DNA of 64,000 bases from Winogradskyella pelagia (GTDB taxonomy: Bacteria > Bacteroidota > Bacteroidia > Flavobacteriales > Flavobacteriaceae). The notes beneath the pieces are model-generated. The model did no database searches, was not told the DNA's origin, and saw only the letters and a program-made list of their open reading frames with translations. Both the position numbers and the translations under genes were made by a program. Positions 1 to 8,848 of this stretch are shown here, one piece after another. Every line of letters starts with the position of its first letter. Position 1 is the stretch's first letter. The DNA lies in assembly GCF_017581965.1 (NCBI RefSeq), contig NZ_JAGEVF010000009.1:62001-126000 (forward strand), in the 5' to 3' direction.

Positions 1-144
1 AAAGTACAACTGTATTAATAATTTAGGCATAATTGAAAACGGTAAACTTAATACGAGGACCCTGCGTGTGTCATTAGTACTATGTACTATTTGTTCAAAT
101 TTACAGTGAACACTGATTTTTATAGGTTAAAAATATCTTGAAAT

Positions 145-603
145 TTAGCGAAAACTTTTTTTAATTCTATCTAGGTTGCGCTTATTGTCTCTGTCTTTTA
201 TCGTTTCTCGTTTATCGTAGAGCTTTTTACCTTTTGCTAGTGCAATTTGTAGTTTTGCCAATCCCTTTTCATTAATAAACAGTTTTAGTGGGATGATAGC
301 ATTTCCTTTTATATTGACTTCTTTTTCTAGTTTCTTTAATTCGCGCTTATTAAGTAGAAGTTTGCGCTCTGCTTTGGGCTTGTGGTTATAGTAATTGCCA
401 TACGAGTATTCCTCAATGGTCATGTTAATTACAAAGAGCTCTCCCTTTTCATTGAATTCGCAAAAACCTTCTGCAATGGAAGCCTTACTTGCTCTGATGG
501 ATTTTATTTCAGTGCCTGTTAAAACAATTCCAGCGATATACTTATCCAGTATTTCGTATTGAAATTTGGCCTTTTTGTTAAGTATGTTAACCGTTTTCTG
601 CAT
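145..603 (-). CDS. smpB: SsrA-binding protein SmpB
   Basis: SmpB binds the tRNA-like part of tmRNA and delivers it to ribosomes stalled on broken mRNAs for trans-translation. The 152-residue product has normal family length. The beta-barrel core (GIVLTGTEIKSIR near the N-terminus, then FVINMTIEEY) is followed by the basic tail KGKKLYDKRETIKDRD, which in this family enters the mRNA channel. I start it at the ATG at 603. A TTG nine bases upstream is in frame, but it lies inside the -7 promoter box at 610-617, so translation from it is unlikely. No ssrA gene is visible in the window. It is divergent from the lipoprotein gene at 715. Confidence 0.96.
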   Translation of the reverse strand: MQKTVNILNKKAKFQYEILDKYIAGIVLTGTEIKSIRASKASIAEGFCEFNEKGELFVINMTIEEYSYGNYYNHKPKAERKLLLNKRELKKLEKEVNIKGNAIIPLKLFINEKGLAKLQIALAKGKKLYDKRETIKDRDNKRNLDRIKKSFR

Positions 604-609
604 GGATGT

Positions 610-617
610 CAAAGATA
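610..617 (-). promoter_or_regulatory. -7 promoter element of smpB
   Basis: Read on the minus strand this is TATCTTTG, an exact match to the Bacteroidota -7 consensus TAnnTTTG. It ends seven bases before the smpB ATG, so the transcript would begin at or within a few bases of the start codon. I see no clear -33 TTG at the usual spacing. Confidence 0.5.
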
Positions 618-673
618 AGTAAGTAAGATGGAAGTAAGAAGTACTGTTTTTAAGTTTACTGAAATCAATTAAC

Positions 674-681
674 TAATTTTG
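674..681 (+). promoter_or_regulatory. -7 promoter element of the lipoprotein gene at 715
   Basis: TAATTTTG matches TAnnTTTG exactly. It lies 33 bases before the ATG at 715, predicting a leader of about 27 bases. It is back to back with the smpB promoter. A -33 TTG is not obvious. Confidence 0.5.
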
Positions 682-714
682 CGACATAAGCCTTAAAATA
701 GTACATAATTCATC

Positions 715-1482
715 ATGAAATATCTCATAGCTGCAGTTTTCAGCCTTCTGTTATTAAATTGTAAAAATGACAAATCGCAAAAAGATACGAAACCACTCAC
801 GGCAACTGACATTGTGAATAAGGCAATTGACGTTGCTGGAGGTGATAAATTTAAAAAATCGGTAATCACCTTCAACTTTAGGGACCATCAATATGAAGCT
901 GAACGTTATGATGGGCTGTATAATTTTTCTAGGCTTAAACTAAGCGATTCAGTTTTCATTTTAGATGTTTTAAATAACAAGGGGTTTGAGCGATTTATTA
1001 ATGAGAAACCTGTTGCGGTTTCCGATTCCATGGCAACAGTTTACACTTCCTCTGTAAATTCGGTACATTATTTTTCTGTTTTACCTTATGGCCTAAATGA
1101 TAAAGCCGTAAAAAAAAGCCAAATCGAACAAGAGATAATTAAAGATAAAATATACTATAAAATAAAAGTTACTTTTAGTGAAAATGGAGGAGGAGAGGAT
1201 TATGAAGATGTGTTTGTCTACTGGATTGATAATAAGAGTTATAAAGTAGATTACCTTGCGTATTCTTATAATGAAGTTGATGGTAGGGGAATGCGTTTTA
1301 GGGAAGCATATAATGAGCGCTATATAGAGGGACTACGATTTGTGGATTATAATAATTACAAAGCTAGTCCAGCAGAAAACTCACTCGCTGAATTAGGGAA
1401 ATTATTTGAAGCTAACAAATTAGAGCTTCTTTCAAAAATTGAATTAAAACAGGTCTCGGTTAGTCTAATCCAAAGACAGTAA
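715..1482 (+). CDS. Lipoprotein of the DUF6503 type, function unknown
   Basis: A 255-residue envelope lipoprotein. The N-terminus has a short hydrophobic signal ending in the lipobox LLNC (Cys16), followed by a charged linker. The mature part, starting TATDIVNKAIDVAGGDKF, resembles the Bacteroidota DUF6503 family as I remember it. It looks like a beta-rich LolA/LppX-like fold with many alternating aromatic residues, which is inference. No catalytic motif is visible. The gene is monocistronic and divergent from smpB, and its last 18 bases overlap the 3' end of the convergent histidine-phosphatase gene. Function cannot be assigned. Confidence 0.8.
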   Translation: MKYLIAAVFSLLLLNCKNDKSQKDTKPLTATDIVNKAIDVAGGDKFKKSVITFNFRDHQYEAERYDGLYNFSRLKLSDSVFILDVLNNKGFERFINEKPVAVSDSMATVYTSSVNSVHYFSVLPYGLNDKAVKKSQIEQEIIKDKIYYKIKVTFSENGGGEDYEDVFVYWIDNKSYKVDYLAYSYNEVDGRGMRFREAYNERYIEGLRFVDYNNYKASPAENSLAELGKLFEANKLELLSKIELKQVSVSLIQRQ

Positions 1483-2349
1483 AATAGAGTTTACATTATC
1501 TTTGTCTAAATTCACAATGTAGACGTTGCCATAAACGTCTTCAGAAATTTGCTGATACTTTTTGTCTTTTATAAAGCTATTGGATAGCATTGGAGTTGTG
1601 TTGCTGTGACCAACAATTAGAACTGTTTTGCCATTGGTTTTCCTTTTAAAGTCTTCTGGATTAAAGTCTCTAGGGTCATAGAGCGTTACTTCTAAATTGT
1701 TTGCTTTTGCGATTGGAGCTGCTGTTTCCTTTGTTCTAAAATAGTCAGTGGAATAGACCATGTCAAATTCAGCAGCACCAAAGATTTTAGCCCAATTGTT
1801 GGCACGTGCTATTCCAACTTCCGAAAGATGTGGGTTTCTGTTAGACTTGTTTCTTAAATCTTTTTCCGCATGTCTAATTAAATAATACGTCGTAGGTTTT
1901 TGAACGTATGCTTTTTCGTATGGTCCTTCCCAAATCACTTGCTCTATTCGCCATTTGCCATTATCTTTTGATAAGGTCATATAATCTACACCCCAAGTTG
2001 CGGTTACCTTAGCTGAAGCGATATGGTTGCCAATATCTAAGACTTCAACATTTCGTATTTCATTTTCATCTCTGGTGCGTCCTTCGTCTTTCATTTTCTG
2101 AACAAATGCCATGGCATCGTTATAATCCATCTTGGCATAATACTCATAATTACCTGTGTCTTCATTTTTCCAATATCCGAATTTGTTTAATCTAGGACGT
2201 AGTGCTTTTTTTAAGGCTGTGGTATCCCCTTTATAAAACCCATCTATATAGAAGTTTAGGGTATTTTCTATTTGAACCTTCTCTGTCAGTTCTTGGCAAG
2301 TAATAGTTGAGACAAAAACAAGTGTTAGTAAGCAAAGAGTATATCGCAT
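1465..2349 (-). CDS. Secreted NTF2-like domain fused to a histidine phosphatase (SixA/phosphoglycerate-mutase-like) domain
   Basis: A two-domain exported protein of 294 residues. Residues 1-18 are a signal peptide (MRYTLCLLTLVFVSTITC, possibly a lipobox). Residues ~20-150 look like an NTF2/lumazine-binding-like cone domain (LNFYIDGFYKGDTTALKKAL, then WRIEQVIWEGPY). Residues ~155-294 are a histidine-phosphatase domain with the catalytic RHAEK motif and the second histidine in LIVGHSN. Both catalytic His are present, so it is probably an active phosphatase in the envelope; the substrate is unknown. It follows deoD by 72 bases but has its own -7 element, so it need not belong to the deo operon. 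The 3' end overlaps the convergent gene at 715-1482. Confidence 0.82.
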   Translation of the reverse strand: MRYTLCLLTLVFVSTITCQELTEKVQIENTLNFYIDGFYKGDTTALKKALRPRLNKFGYWKNEDTGNYEYYAKMDYNDAMAFVQKMKDEGRTRDENEIRNVEVLDIGNHIASAKVTATWGVDYMTLSKDNGKWRIEQVIWEGPYEKAYVQKPTTYYLIRHAEKDLRNKSNRNPHLSEVGIARANNWAKIFGAAEFDMVYSTDYFRTKETAAPIAKANNLEVTLYDPRDFNPEDFKRKTNGKTVLIVGHSNTTPMLSNSFIKDKKYQQISEDVYGNVYIVNLDKDNVNSILLSLD

Positions 2350-2369
2350 AATTAAAAAAATTAGTTGCT

Positions 2370-2377
2370 CAAAGTTA
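2370..2377 (-). promoter_or_regulatory. -7 promoter element of the histidine-phosphatase gene
   Basis: The minus strand reads TAACTTTG, an exact TAnnTTTG match. It lies 20 bases upstream of the start codon at 2349 and downstream of deoD, so the phosphatase gene can be transcribed independently. Confidence 0.5.
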
Positions 2378-2421
2378 AATGAGTCTAAGGTTAATAGAAG
2401 AACAAATGTGTTAAAAAAGGA

Positions 2422-3120
2422 TTAAGCTAACTCTAGTGCAATTTCAATCATACCACGGAATGTGGTTTCACGCTCTTTGCTCGTAGTGCGTTCACCTGTA
2501 ACTAAAGAATCTGAAATGGTAAGAATTGCTAATGCATTAACATTGTGTTTTGCTGCGACGGTATACAATCCTGCAGCTTCCATTTCAACGCATAGTACAC
2601 CAAATTTCGACCATTTCTTATAAGATTCAATATCATCCTCATAAAACTCATCAGAAGATAAGACATTCCCAGCTTTTACAGGAATATTTTTTGCCTTTGC
2701 AGCTTCAATAGCCTTCATAAATAAACCAAAATCCGCTGTAGGTGCGTAATCTGCACCGCCAAAGCGTAATTCATTAACACCAGAGGTAGAAGAAGCGGCC
2801 ATAGCTAAAACCACATCCCTAATTTTAACATCTTTTTGGTAGGAACCTGCACTTCCAACACGAATAAGGTTTTTTACACCAAAATCTTTAATGAGTTCAT
2901 TAGCATATATCGAAATACTGGGAATTCCCATTCCTGTTCCCATGGCAGAGACTTTTTTGCCCTTGTAAGTTCCTGTATAACCATACATACCTCTTATCTC
3001 ATTAAAACACTTTGGGTTTTCAAAAAATGATTCTGCTATCCATTTAGCCCTTAATGGGTCTCCAGGTAATAAAATGGTTTCCGCTATATCGCCTTTTTGG
3101 GCTCCAATGTGTACACTCAT
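2422..3120 (-). CDS. deoD: Purine-nucleoside phosphorylase, DeoD (hexameric) type
   Basis: DeoD catalyses phosphorolysis of purine (deoxy)ribonucleosides to the free base and (deoxy)ribose-1-phosphate in the cytoplasm. The 232-residue length is typical. Landmarks are the phosphate-binding [10 protein letters not shown] (residues 20-29), the GTGMGIPS loop (61-68), the ribose-binding [12 protein letters not shown] (178-189), and the catalytic Asp204 in TISDSL, the residue that distinguishes broad-specificity DeoD enzymes. It lies 26 bases after deoC in the same direction. Together they take deoxynucleosides towards glyceraldehyde-3-phosphate and acetaldehyde, given a phosphopentomutase that is not in this window. 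Confidence 0.96.
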   Translation of the reverse strand: MSVHIGAQKGDIAETILLPGDPLRAKWIAESFFENPKCFNEIRGMYGYTGTYKGKKVSAMGTGMGIPSISIYANELIKDFGVKNLIRVGSAGSYQKDVKIRDVVLAMAASSTSGVNELRFGGADYAPTADFGLFMKAIEAAKAKNIPVKAGNVLSSDEFYEDDIESYKKWSKFGVLCVEMEAAGLYTVAAKHNVNALAILTISDSLVTGERTTSKERETTFRGMIEIALELA

Positions 3121-3146
3121 AGGGTAAAGGTAATCAAAAAAGATAT

Positions 3147-3809
3147 CTAGTAAGACGAATGTGATATTTGATCTGACATCATCGCTACACCTGATGAAGC
3201 ACCTATACGATGAACACCAACTTCAATATATTTAAGGGCAGTTTCTGCATCTCTTATGCCGCCTGAGGCTTTAATTTTCAATTGGTCTTTTACGGTTTTT
3301 TTCATGATTTTAACCGCAGTTAGGGTCGCACCACTTTTAGAAAACCCAGTTGAAGTCTTAACGAAATCCGCTCTAGCGTCGATACTTATTTCGCAGGCCT
3401 TTACTATCTCGTTTTTAGAGAGCTCGCTTATTTCTAGGATAACTTTTAAAGGGGTTAGCCCAATAGCGCGTTTTACATTAGCAATGTCTTTGAGTACGGC
3501 AACATGATTATTACTTTTTAATCTGCCGATGTTCATCACCATATCAATTTCAGATGCGCCTTGTTCAATGGCTTTTTTTGCTTCAAATACTTTTGCTTCT
3601 GTAGACATAGCTCCTAAAGGAAAACCTACCACCGTGCATACCTTTACATCAGATTGCCCTAGCGCCTGTTTTGCAATTGGGACATAACAACTATTTACAC
3701 AAACTGAGTAAAATTTATATTTTAAAGCCTCGTTACACAATTTTAGAATATCGGCTTCAGTGGCCGTTGGGCTTAGTAAGGTGTGGTCTATATATCTATT
3801 TAATTCCAT
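3147..3809 (-). CDS. deoC: Deoxyribose-phosphate aldolase
   Basis: DeoC cleaves 2-deoxyribose-5-phosphate to glyceraldehyde-3-phosphate and acetaldehyde through a Schiff base. I start at the ATG giving [12 protein letters not shown], because that segment is the normal N-terminus of the family; an ATG 33 bases upstream would add an unconserved MLLLYKLMILQ. The 220-residue form has the Schiff-base Lys151 in FVKTSTGF, the second lysine 180 in KASGG, and [10 protein letters not shown] around residues 84-93. It is the first gene of a deoC-deoD operon. A 7-bp hairpin lies about 40 bases upstream of the start. Confidence 0.95.
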   Translation of the reverse strand: MELNRYIDHTLLSPTATEADILKLCNEALKYKFYSVCVNSCYVPIAKQALGQSDVKVCTVVGFPLGAMSTEAKVFEAKKAIEQGASEIDMVMNIGRLKSNNHVAVLKDIANVKRAIGLTPLKVILEISELSKNEIVKACEISIDARADFVKTSTGFSKSGATLTAVKIMKKTVKDQLKIKASGGIRDAETALKYIEVGVHRIGASSGVAMMSDQISHSSY

Positions 3810-3849
3810 TTGCAAAATCATAAGTTTGTACAATAAAAGCACTATTACA

Positions 3850-3871
3850 ATTCCCTTTTAAGTGAGGGAAT
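3850..3871. promoter_or_regulatory. 7-bp inverted repeat in the deoC leader or promoter
   Basis: ATTCCCT and AGGGAAT form perfect 7-base arms around an 8-base loop, 41 bases upstream of the chosen deoC start. It could be an operator for a deo repressor or a leader hairpin. No TAnnTTTG match is seen nearby, so the deoC promoter itself is not located. Confidence 0.35.
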
Positions 3872-4011
3872 CTAAGACAAAATTGTAATTATCTTAAGTA
3901 ATGTTGGAATTAAATAGCTCGACAAAATTAGTAATTTATCCGTTAAAGTGCATGTTAAATCTTTAAATTTACTATGTATTTCGTCGAAAAAATCTTAACT
4001 ATCTCATAATG

Positions 4012-4042
4012 AAGAAAAAAAAGAGCTCGAATTGGGCTCTTA
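4012..4042 (-). terminator. Intrinsic terminator of the TraB/GumN gene
   Basis: Arms AAGAGC (4021-4026) and GCTCTT (4036-4041) form a short stem. Read on the minus strand, it is followed by a run of six T. It lies 23 bases after the stop codon of the TraB/GumN gene. Confidence 0.6.
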
Positions 4043-4064
4043 TTTGTTTTTAGATTTACCGCAG

Positions 4065-4928
4065 CTATTCCATAACTGGTATCACTTTGTAACCTGCTTC
4101 TCGTAATAGGTTAATTACACCTTTGTCGCCAGCCAAATGGCCAGCACCAACACCAAAGAAGGTTGGTTGGTCTTTGGCAAATTCACCAATTTTAGGAATC
4201 CAGTTTTCATTTCTGTTGTCTAACAATTTGTCTTGATAATCTGCAACTGCTGAGTAGTTTTCATCATTCATCATTTCGATCATGGCTGTAATGTTTTCTT
4301 CTTTATAGACCTTTAACATCTTAGCAAACATGGCCTTGTCATAAGCCAAATTATCTTTAGCAGAGCGCACGAGGTCTTTTACCTGTGCCTCATAAGGAAT
4401 GTCATCAAATACCTGCATTTGGTCATTAATAGTTTCTAGACCTTTTACCTCTTCATTTTGTTCTTTCGCAATCTTTACTAATTCTCCTTCAAATGATTGC
4501 ATTGGGCAATCCAGTAACTTAGGATAAAGCGTTGCCGTAAGGAAAAAGGGTTTTACATTTTGCATCAATTGTACAGACATCCCCATATTTTTAATAAATA
4601 AGGAATCTATAGCAGCGTAGTCTTCATCCGATACTAAATCCTTTAATGTTTTACTCTCCTTCATGTACATGCCCTGCATCATTTGGGCCTGAAGATTAGG
4701 GTCGTCCATGTCTAATTCTAGTACAACCTGACCTGTAGCGTCAAGTGCTTTTTTTACATCCTCTTCTATGGTAGCATCACAAGTAATGTGTATGGTTCCA
4801 AATAGATACGACGGTTGCTTAAGTCCATTGCCTTCTATTTTCCAGAGTGTAGAATTTTCAAGGATTTGGGCATTTACGGATAGCGTAAAAACTAATGTTA
4901 GGCTTAAAATTGAAATTAAATTTTTCAT
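4065..4928 (-). CDS. TraB/GumN (Tiki superfamily) exported protein
   Basis: A 287-residue exported protein of the TraB/GumN family, part of the Tiki/EreA/ChaN superfamily, some of whose members are metalloproteases. It has a signal peptide (MKNLISILSLTLVFTLSVNAQ), the N-terminal GTIHI motif (about residues 44-48), an ELD motif near residue 72, and the C-terminal GVGAGHLAGDKGVINLL with the second conserved histidine. These GxxH and GxGH elements are the presumed active-site landmarks; activity here is inference. It is monocistronic, with a 16-bp perfect palindrome nine bases upstream of the start and a terminator downstream. Two distant relatives are at 16989-19183. Confidence 0.87.
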   Translation of the reverse strand: MKNLISILSLTLVFTLSVNAQILENSTLWKIEGNGLKQPSYLFGTIHITCDATIEEDVKKALDATGQVVLELDMDDPNLQAQMMQGMYMKESKTLKDLVSDEDYAAIDSLFIKNMGMSVQLMQNVKPFFLTATLYPKLLDCPMQSFEGELVKIAKEQNEEVKGLETINDQMQVFDDIPYEAQVKDLVRSAKDNLAYDKAMFAKMLKVYKEENITAMIEMMNDENYSAVADYQDKLLDNRNENWIPKIGEFAKDQPTFFGVGAGHLAGDKGVINLLREAGYKVIPVME

Positions 4929-4936
4929 GATTCTTA

Positions 4937-4952
4937 TAATGTTAGAACATTA
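4937..4952. promoter_or_regulatory. 16-bp perfect palindrome upstream of the TraB/GumN gene
   Basis: TAATGTTAGAACATTA consists of 7-base arms separated by AG. It begins nine bases upstream of the start codon at 4928, where it would overlap the leader or transcription start. The symmetry and position suggest a repressor site. I do not recognise the motif. Confidence 0.4.
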
Positions 4953-4983
4953 GTAGCAGGTGGCTCCAAATTGTTACAAATAG

Positions 4984-5038
4984 AAAAGCAACACTCTTGA
5001 GAATCGATAGCTTTTCGAAACTTTTGAGTGTTGCTTTT
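4984..5038 (-). terminator. Long hairpin downstream of clpB
   Basis: Perfect 13-base arms, AAAAGCAACACTC (4984-4996) and GAGTGTTGCTTTT (5026-5038), flank a 29-base centre, about 63 bases after the clpB stop codon on the minus strand. The T-run is short and part of the stem, but the arm length makes a transcription terminator the likely role. Confidence 0.6.
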
Positions 5039-5101
5039 AACCAACCAATCACTTTATAGACTGTTATGCAGCAGTTTTGTTACGTTATAGGAACAAATAT
5101 T

Positions 5102-7708
5102 TTAGAATTCTTCAACAACAAGGTCACCTTGATTTCTGAATACCAATTTATCATCGAACGCATCTAGTAAGATAATGCTATCTGTCGTTACGCGTCCTGA
5201 AAGTATTTCTTTACTCAGTTGATTTAAGACTTCTTTTTGAATGACACGTTTAACAGGTCTCGCTCCATATTCTGGATTATAGCCTTTAATCGCTAAATAG
5301 GCTTTAGCCTCTGGCGTTGCATCAAAGGTTATACCTTGTTGCGCAATCATTTTAGTGACATTCTTTAATTGAAGGTCCACAATATCAACGATATTTTCTT
5401 TGGACAATGGCGTAAACATAATGGTGTCGTCAATCCTATTCAAGAATTCTGGTCTAACACTTTGTTTCAACAAACCGAGAACTTCAATTTTAGCACCTTC
5501 TATGGCGGTTTGAATATCTTTGGTGGCTTCGAAGCGCTCCTGAATGATGTGACTTCCCATATTAGAGGTCATGATAATAATTGTATTCTTAAAATCCGCA
5601 ACACGGCCTTTATTATCGGTTAAGCGACCTTCGTCCAATACTTGCAAGAGAATATTAAAGGTGTCTGGGTGGGCTTTTTCAATTTCATCTAATAAAACCA
5701 CAGAGTAGGGCTTGCGTCTTACAGCCTCTGTTAACTGACCACCTTCGTCATAGCCTACATATCCGGGAGGTGCGCCTACTAATCGGCTCACGGCATGACG
5801 TTCTTGGTATTCACTCATATCAATTCTGGTCAGGGCGTTTTCGTCATCAAATAGATATTCTGCCAAGGCTTTTGCCAACTCAGTTTTACCAACGCCAGTG
5901 GTTCCTAGGAATAAAAAGGTTCCAATAGGCTTCTGTGGATTTTGCAAGCCTGCCCTAGACCGTCTCACAGCATCACTTACCGCTTCAATTGCTTCTTCTT
6001 GTCCGACCACACGTTTATGTAGTTCGTCCTCAAGCTTCAAGAGTTTTTCGCGCTCGCTTTGTATCATCTTGGTAACAGGAATACCTGTCCATTTGGCAAC
6101 TACATCGGCAATATCTTCATAAGTAACTTCTTCTTTAATGAGCGCAGTTTCTTGTTGGTCTGCCAATTGCTTTTGAAAATCCTCTAGTTTTTCAGTGGCT
6201 TCTTTAATTTTTCCGTATCTAATTTCTGCTACCTTTCCATAGTTGCCTTCGCGCTCTGCGCGTTCGGCTTCAAGTTTATAATTTTCTATTTCCTGTTTAA
6301 TATTCTGAACATTTTCAACCAGTTCTTTTTCGCTTTTCCATTTGGCATTGAGTTCATTGCGTTCTTCTTTAAGGTTAGCCAATTCAGCTTTTAAGGATTT
6401 TAGTTTGGTTTCATCTTTCTCGCGCTTAATGGCTTCATGCTCAATTTCTAACTGCATAATCTTTCTGTCTAAGACATCAAGTTCTTCGGGTTTAGAATTG
6501 ATTTCCATGCGCAGTTTAGAAGCCGCCTCATCCATAAGGTCAATGGCTTTATCGGGTAAAAAGCGATTGGTAATATAGCGGTTAGACAATTCTACCGCAC
6601 CAATAATAGCTTCGTCTTTAATGCGCACCTTGTGATGCGTTTCGTATTTTTCTTTAATACCCCGTAAAATTGAAATTGCACTTTCGGTATCTGGTTCGTT
6701 AACTATAACTTTTTGGAAACGACGCTCTAAAGCTTTGTCTTGCTCAAAATATTTCTGGTACTCATCCAATGTTGTGGCTCCAATGGCTCTCAATTCTCCA
6801 CGTGCCAGAGCAGGCTTTAATATATTAGCCGCATCCATGGCTCCTTGGCCACCGCCTGCACCAACGAGCGTATGGATTTCGTCAATAAATAAAACGATAT
6901 CTCCCTCACTTGTGGTTACCTCCTTGATAACTGCCTTTAAGCGTTCTTCAAATTCACCCTTATATTTCGCACCAGCAATGAGGGCTCCCATATCTAAGGC
7001 AAAAATCTGTTTATCTTTAAGGTTTTCAGGCACATCACCATCTATAATACGATGTGCTAAACCTTCAGCTATAGCTGTTTTACCAGTACCAGGTTCGCCA
7101 ACTAAAATTGGGTTGTTTTTGGTTCTACGCGATAATATTTGTAGGATACGTCTAATTTCCTCGTCTCTGCCTATAACAGGATCAAGCTTACCATCTTTGG
7201 CAAGTTGGTTGAGGTTTTTTGCATATTTTCCAAGGGCATTATAAGTTTCCTCCTGGCTTTGAGACGTTACTCTATCACCTTTGCGAAGTTCTGAAATAGC
7301 TGCTTCAAGTCCTTTTTCAGTCACGCCTTGGTCCTTTAGGATTTGGGCCACTTTACTTTTGGATTTAAAAACACCTAGAATTAAATGCTCTAGGGATACA
7401 TAGTCATCCTTCATCTTTTTGGCAATGATAGAGGCTTCGTTCAATGCTTTACCTGCTTCTCTTGATAGCATTATTTCTCCTCCAGAAACTTTAGAAAAAC
7501 TTTCTAATTCCTTATCCAAAACTTGTTGTAGTAGTACTACATTCACATTTAGTTTTTTGAGAAGAAAGGGGAGCACGTTCTGGTCCACTTCAAACAGGGC
7601 TTTTACAATATGCTCATTCTCTATCTGTTGATGCTCAAAGCCTTGCGCTAATTGTTGTGCGCGGCTAATGGCTTCTTGTGATTTAATAGTATAGTTGTTA
7701 AAATTCAT
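5102..7708 (-). CDS. clpB: ATP-dependent disaggregase ClpB
   Basis: ClpB is the hexameric Hsp100 that extracts polypeptides from aggregates together with DnaK. The 868 residues show the whole architecture: Clp N-domain repeats (residues 1-145), first AAA+ domain with Walker A GEPGTGKT and Walker [15 protein letters not shown], the coiled-coil middle domain (about 410-525, rich in E/K) that separates ClpB from ClpA/ClpC, and the second AAA+ domain with Walker [10 protein letters not shown] and Walker [12 protein letters not shown]. The pore loop of domain one is [12 protein letters not shown]. No internal truncation is seen. I found no CIRCE-like element in the 174 bases upstream. Confidence 0.98.
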   Translation of the reverse strand: MNFNNYTIKSQEAISRAQQLAQGFEHQQIENEHIVKALFEVDQNVLPFLLKKLNVNVVLLQQVLDKELESFSKVSGGEIMLSREAGKALNEASIIAKKMKDDYVSLEHLILGVFKSKSKVAQILKDQGVTEKGLEAAISELRKGDRVTSQSQEETYNALGKYAKNLNQLAKDGKLDPVIGRDEEIRRILQILSRRTKNNPILVGEPGTGKTAIAEGLAHRIIDGDVPENLKDKQIFALDMGALIAGAKYKGEFEERLKAVIKEVTTSEGDIVLFIDEIHTLVGAGGGQGAMDAANILKPALARGELRAIGATTLDEYQKYFEQDKALERRFQKVIVNEPDTESAISILRGIKEKYETHHKVRIKDEAIIGAVELSNRYITNRFLPDKAIDLMDEAASKLRMEINSKPEELDVLDRKIMQLEIEHEAIKREKDETKLKSLKAELANLKEERNELNAKWKSEKELVENVQNIKQEIENYKLEAERAEREGNYGKVAEIRYGKIKEATEKLEDFQKQLADQQETALIKEEVTYEDIADVVAKWTGIPVTKMIQSEREKLLKLEDELHKRVVGQEEAIEAVSDAVRRSRAGLQNPQKPIGTFLFLGTTGVGKTELAKALAEYLFDDENALTRIDMSEYQERHAVSRLVGAPPGYVGYDEGGQLTEAVRRKPYSVVLLDEIEKAHPDTFNILLQVLDEGRLTDNKGRVADFKNTIIIMTSNMGSHIIQERFEATKDIQTAIEGAKIEVLGLLKQSVRPEFLNRIDDTIMFTPLSKENIVDIVDLQLKNVTKMIAQQGITFDATPEAKAYLAIKGYNPEYGARPVKRVIQKEVLNQLSKEILSGRVTTDSIILLDAFDDKLVFRNQGDLVVEEF

Positions 7709-7882
7709 CTTTTAAATAGTAATTAATTGTTGTTGTGTTTGTTTATCTTTAGTCAATAATCTTACCATTGTATGAGTGTAGGAATAAAACGACAAAATGT
7801 CTGGTTTACATAAGATTAAGGTGACGATTTGTCAATTTGTAAGCTATAATAAAAGTTACGACTTTATAACAAACGATTATAT

Positions 7883-8260
7883 ATGTTTAAGAAATTATTT
7901 GGGTCTTCAGAGACCAAGAAAGAAAAAATATTGCCATGGATTCCATTAACTAGTTTGGATCAGCTGGATGTTGTTGCCGAAAAATCCAAGGGCAAAACCC
8001 AATTGGTGTTTAAGCACTCTACTAGATGTGGAATTAGTAGAATGGTAATGAATCAATTTATAGCATCCTATAACCAAGAGATTTATGCCGATTTGTATTA
8101 TTTAGATTTGTTAAGTTACAGAGATATATCTAACGAGATAGGGTATAGGTTTCAAGTATTACATCAATCACCACAGTTATTGGTTATAAAGAATGGTATT
8201 GCAGTTAAGCACGCCTCTCATGGTGGAATCAGTGAGATAAATTTAGATAACTATGTGTAG
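7883..8260 (+). CDS. ytxJ: YtxJ-type bacillithiol-associated redox protein (DUF2847)
   Basis: A 125-residue thioredoxin-fold protein of the YtxJ family, proposed to act as a monothiol bacilliredoxin-like protein in bacillithiol-using organisms. The signature region is FKHSTRCGISRMVMNQF, with a single candidate active cysteine at 49 where Bacillus YtxJ has TCPIS as I recall it. The family's later elements LYYLDLLSYRDISNEI and the cis-proline region HQSPQLLVIKNG are intact. It is divergent from clpB and 30 bases ahead of a small secreted protein, possibly co-transcribed. Its presence suggests this organism makes bacillithiol; the biosynthesis genes are not in the window. Confidence 0.87.
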   Translation: MFKKLFGSSETKKEKILPWIPLTSLDQLDVVAEKSKGKTQLVFKHSTRCGISRMVMNQFIASYNQEIYADLYYLDLLSYRDISNEIGYRFQVLHQSPQLLVIKNGIAVKHASHGGISEINLDNYV

Positions 8261-8290
8261 GTGATTTGACCTTTTAGAGACAATTATAAA

Positions 8291-8809
8291 ATGATAAAAA
8301 ACGCAATTCTTAGTGTAGGCTTATTCTGTGTTTTACTAGTCAAAGGACAGGAGCAATTCGTTATAGATGAAAACGGGTTAACACCGAAACATATAGTATC
8401 ACAAGTAGAAGATTTTACTAAAGCTGAGCTTTATTCTAATACTCAGAAATGGATTGAAGCTAATAATGAATTTCATAATATTTCTACCGCAAGTTTTGTT
8501 GAAAGTGAAAGAATTCTTCTCACTTATATTAAAAGCAATGCAGTCCATTTAGATAAACAATACTATAACGTTAAGTATGATATTACCTTAGAGTTTGACG
8601 ATAATTCCTTCACGTTTATGCCTTCTAAAATTCAATTAAAGTTGAACAGTAAATATGACATGGGCTGGAAGAATTTTAGTCTTACTAGTGGTGCTCAGTA
8701 CTTCAAAAAGGGTAAAATTTTAAGAAAATATAAACGCTACCTAAGAGATTTAGCAGCAAAGTTAAATGAGCTTAATATGCAATTAAACACATATTTAAAA
8801 ACGGAATAA
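8291..8809 (+). CDS. Small secreted protein, DUF4468-like
   Basis: A 172-residue predicted periplasmic or surface protein. An N-terminal signal (MIKNAILSVGLFCVLLVKGQ) precedes an alpha/beta segment, KAELYSNTQKWIEANNEF, resembling the DUF4468 domain found in Bacteroidota secreted proteins. The C-terminus is a basic amphipathic helix (RKYKRYLRDLAAKLNELNMQL). No catalytic residues are recognisable. It follows ytxJ by 30 bases, but I see no functional link. Confidence 0.72.
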   Translation: MIKNAILSVGLFCVLLVKGQEQFVIDENGLTPKHIVSQVEDFTKAELYSNTQKWIEANNEFHNISTASFVESERILLTYIKSNAVHLDKQYYNVKYDITLEFDDNSFTFMPSKIQLKLNSKYDMGWKNFSLTSGAQYFKKGKILRKYKRYLRDLAAKLNELNMQLNTYLKTE

Positions 8810-8813
8810 TATT

Positions 8814-8821
8814 TACTTTCG
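8814..8821 (+). promoter_or_regulatory. Variant -7 element ahead of the pseudouridine synthase gene
   Basis: TACTTTCG differs from TAnnTTTG in one base. It overlaps the region just after the stop codon at 8809 and lies 28 bases before the ATG at 8849, a typical promoter distance here. Confidence 0.33.
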
Positions 8822-8848
8822 TTACTTTATTCTGTTTTTCCAAAAGCT

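Noticed and set aside
2..109. An open frame of about 35 codons at the left edge on the + strand, ending in TGA.
   Set aside because: The translation (ending TICSNLQ) has no recognisable family, the frame is short, and its upstream part is outside the window. It may be the tail of a real gene, but this cannot be supported.
104..115. CAGTG-AA-CACTG palindrome after smpB as a terminator.
   Set aside because: The loop would be only two bases and the stem five base pairs; too weak to call.
715..1482. Calling the lipoprotein a deoxyribose-phosphate aldolase, a label I have seen on relatives.
   Set aside because: It lacks the Schiff-base lysine motif and has a lipoprotein signal. The real deoC is at 3147-3809, and the label probably spread from that neighbour.
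6735..7244. A 169-codon open frame on the strand opposite clpB.
   Set aside because: It lies wholly inside clpB, has no family resemblance and no promoter; it is a by-product of clpB codon usage.
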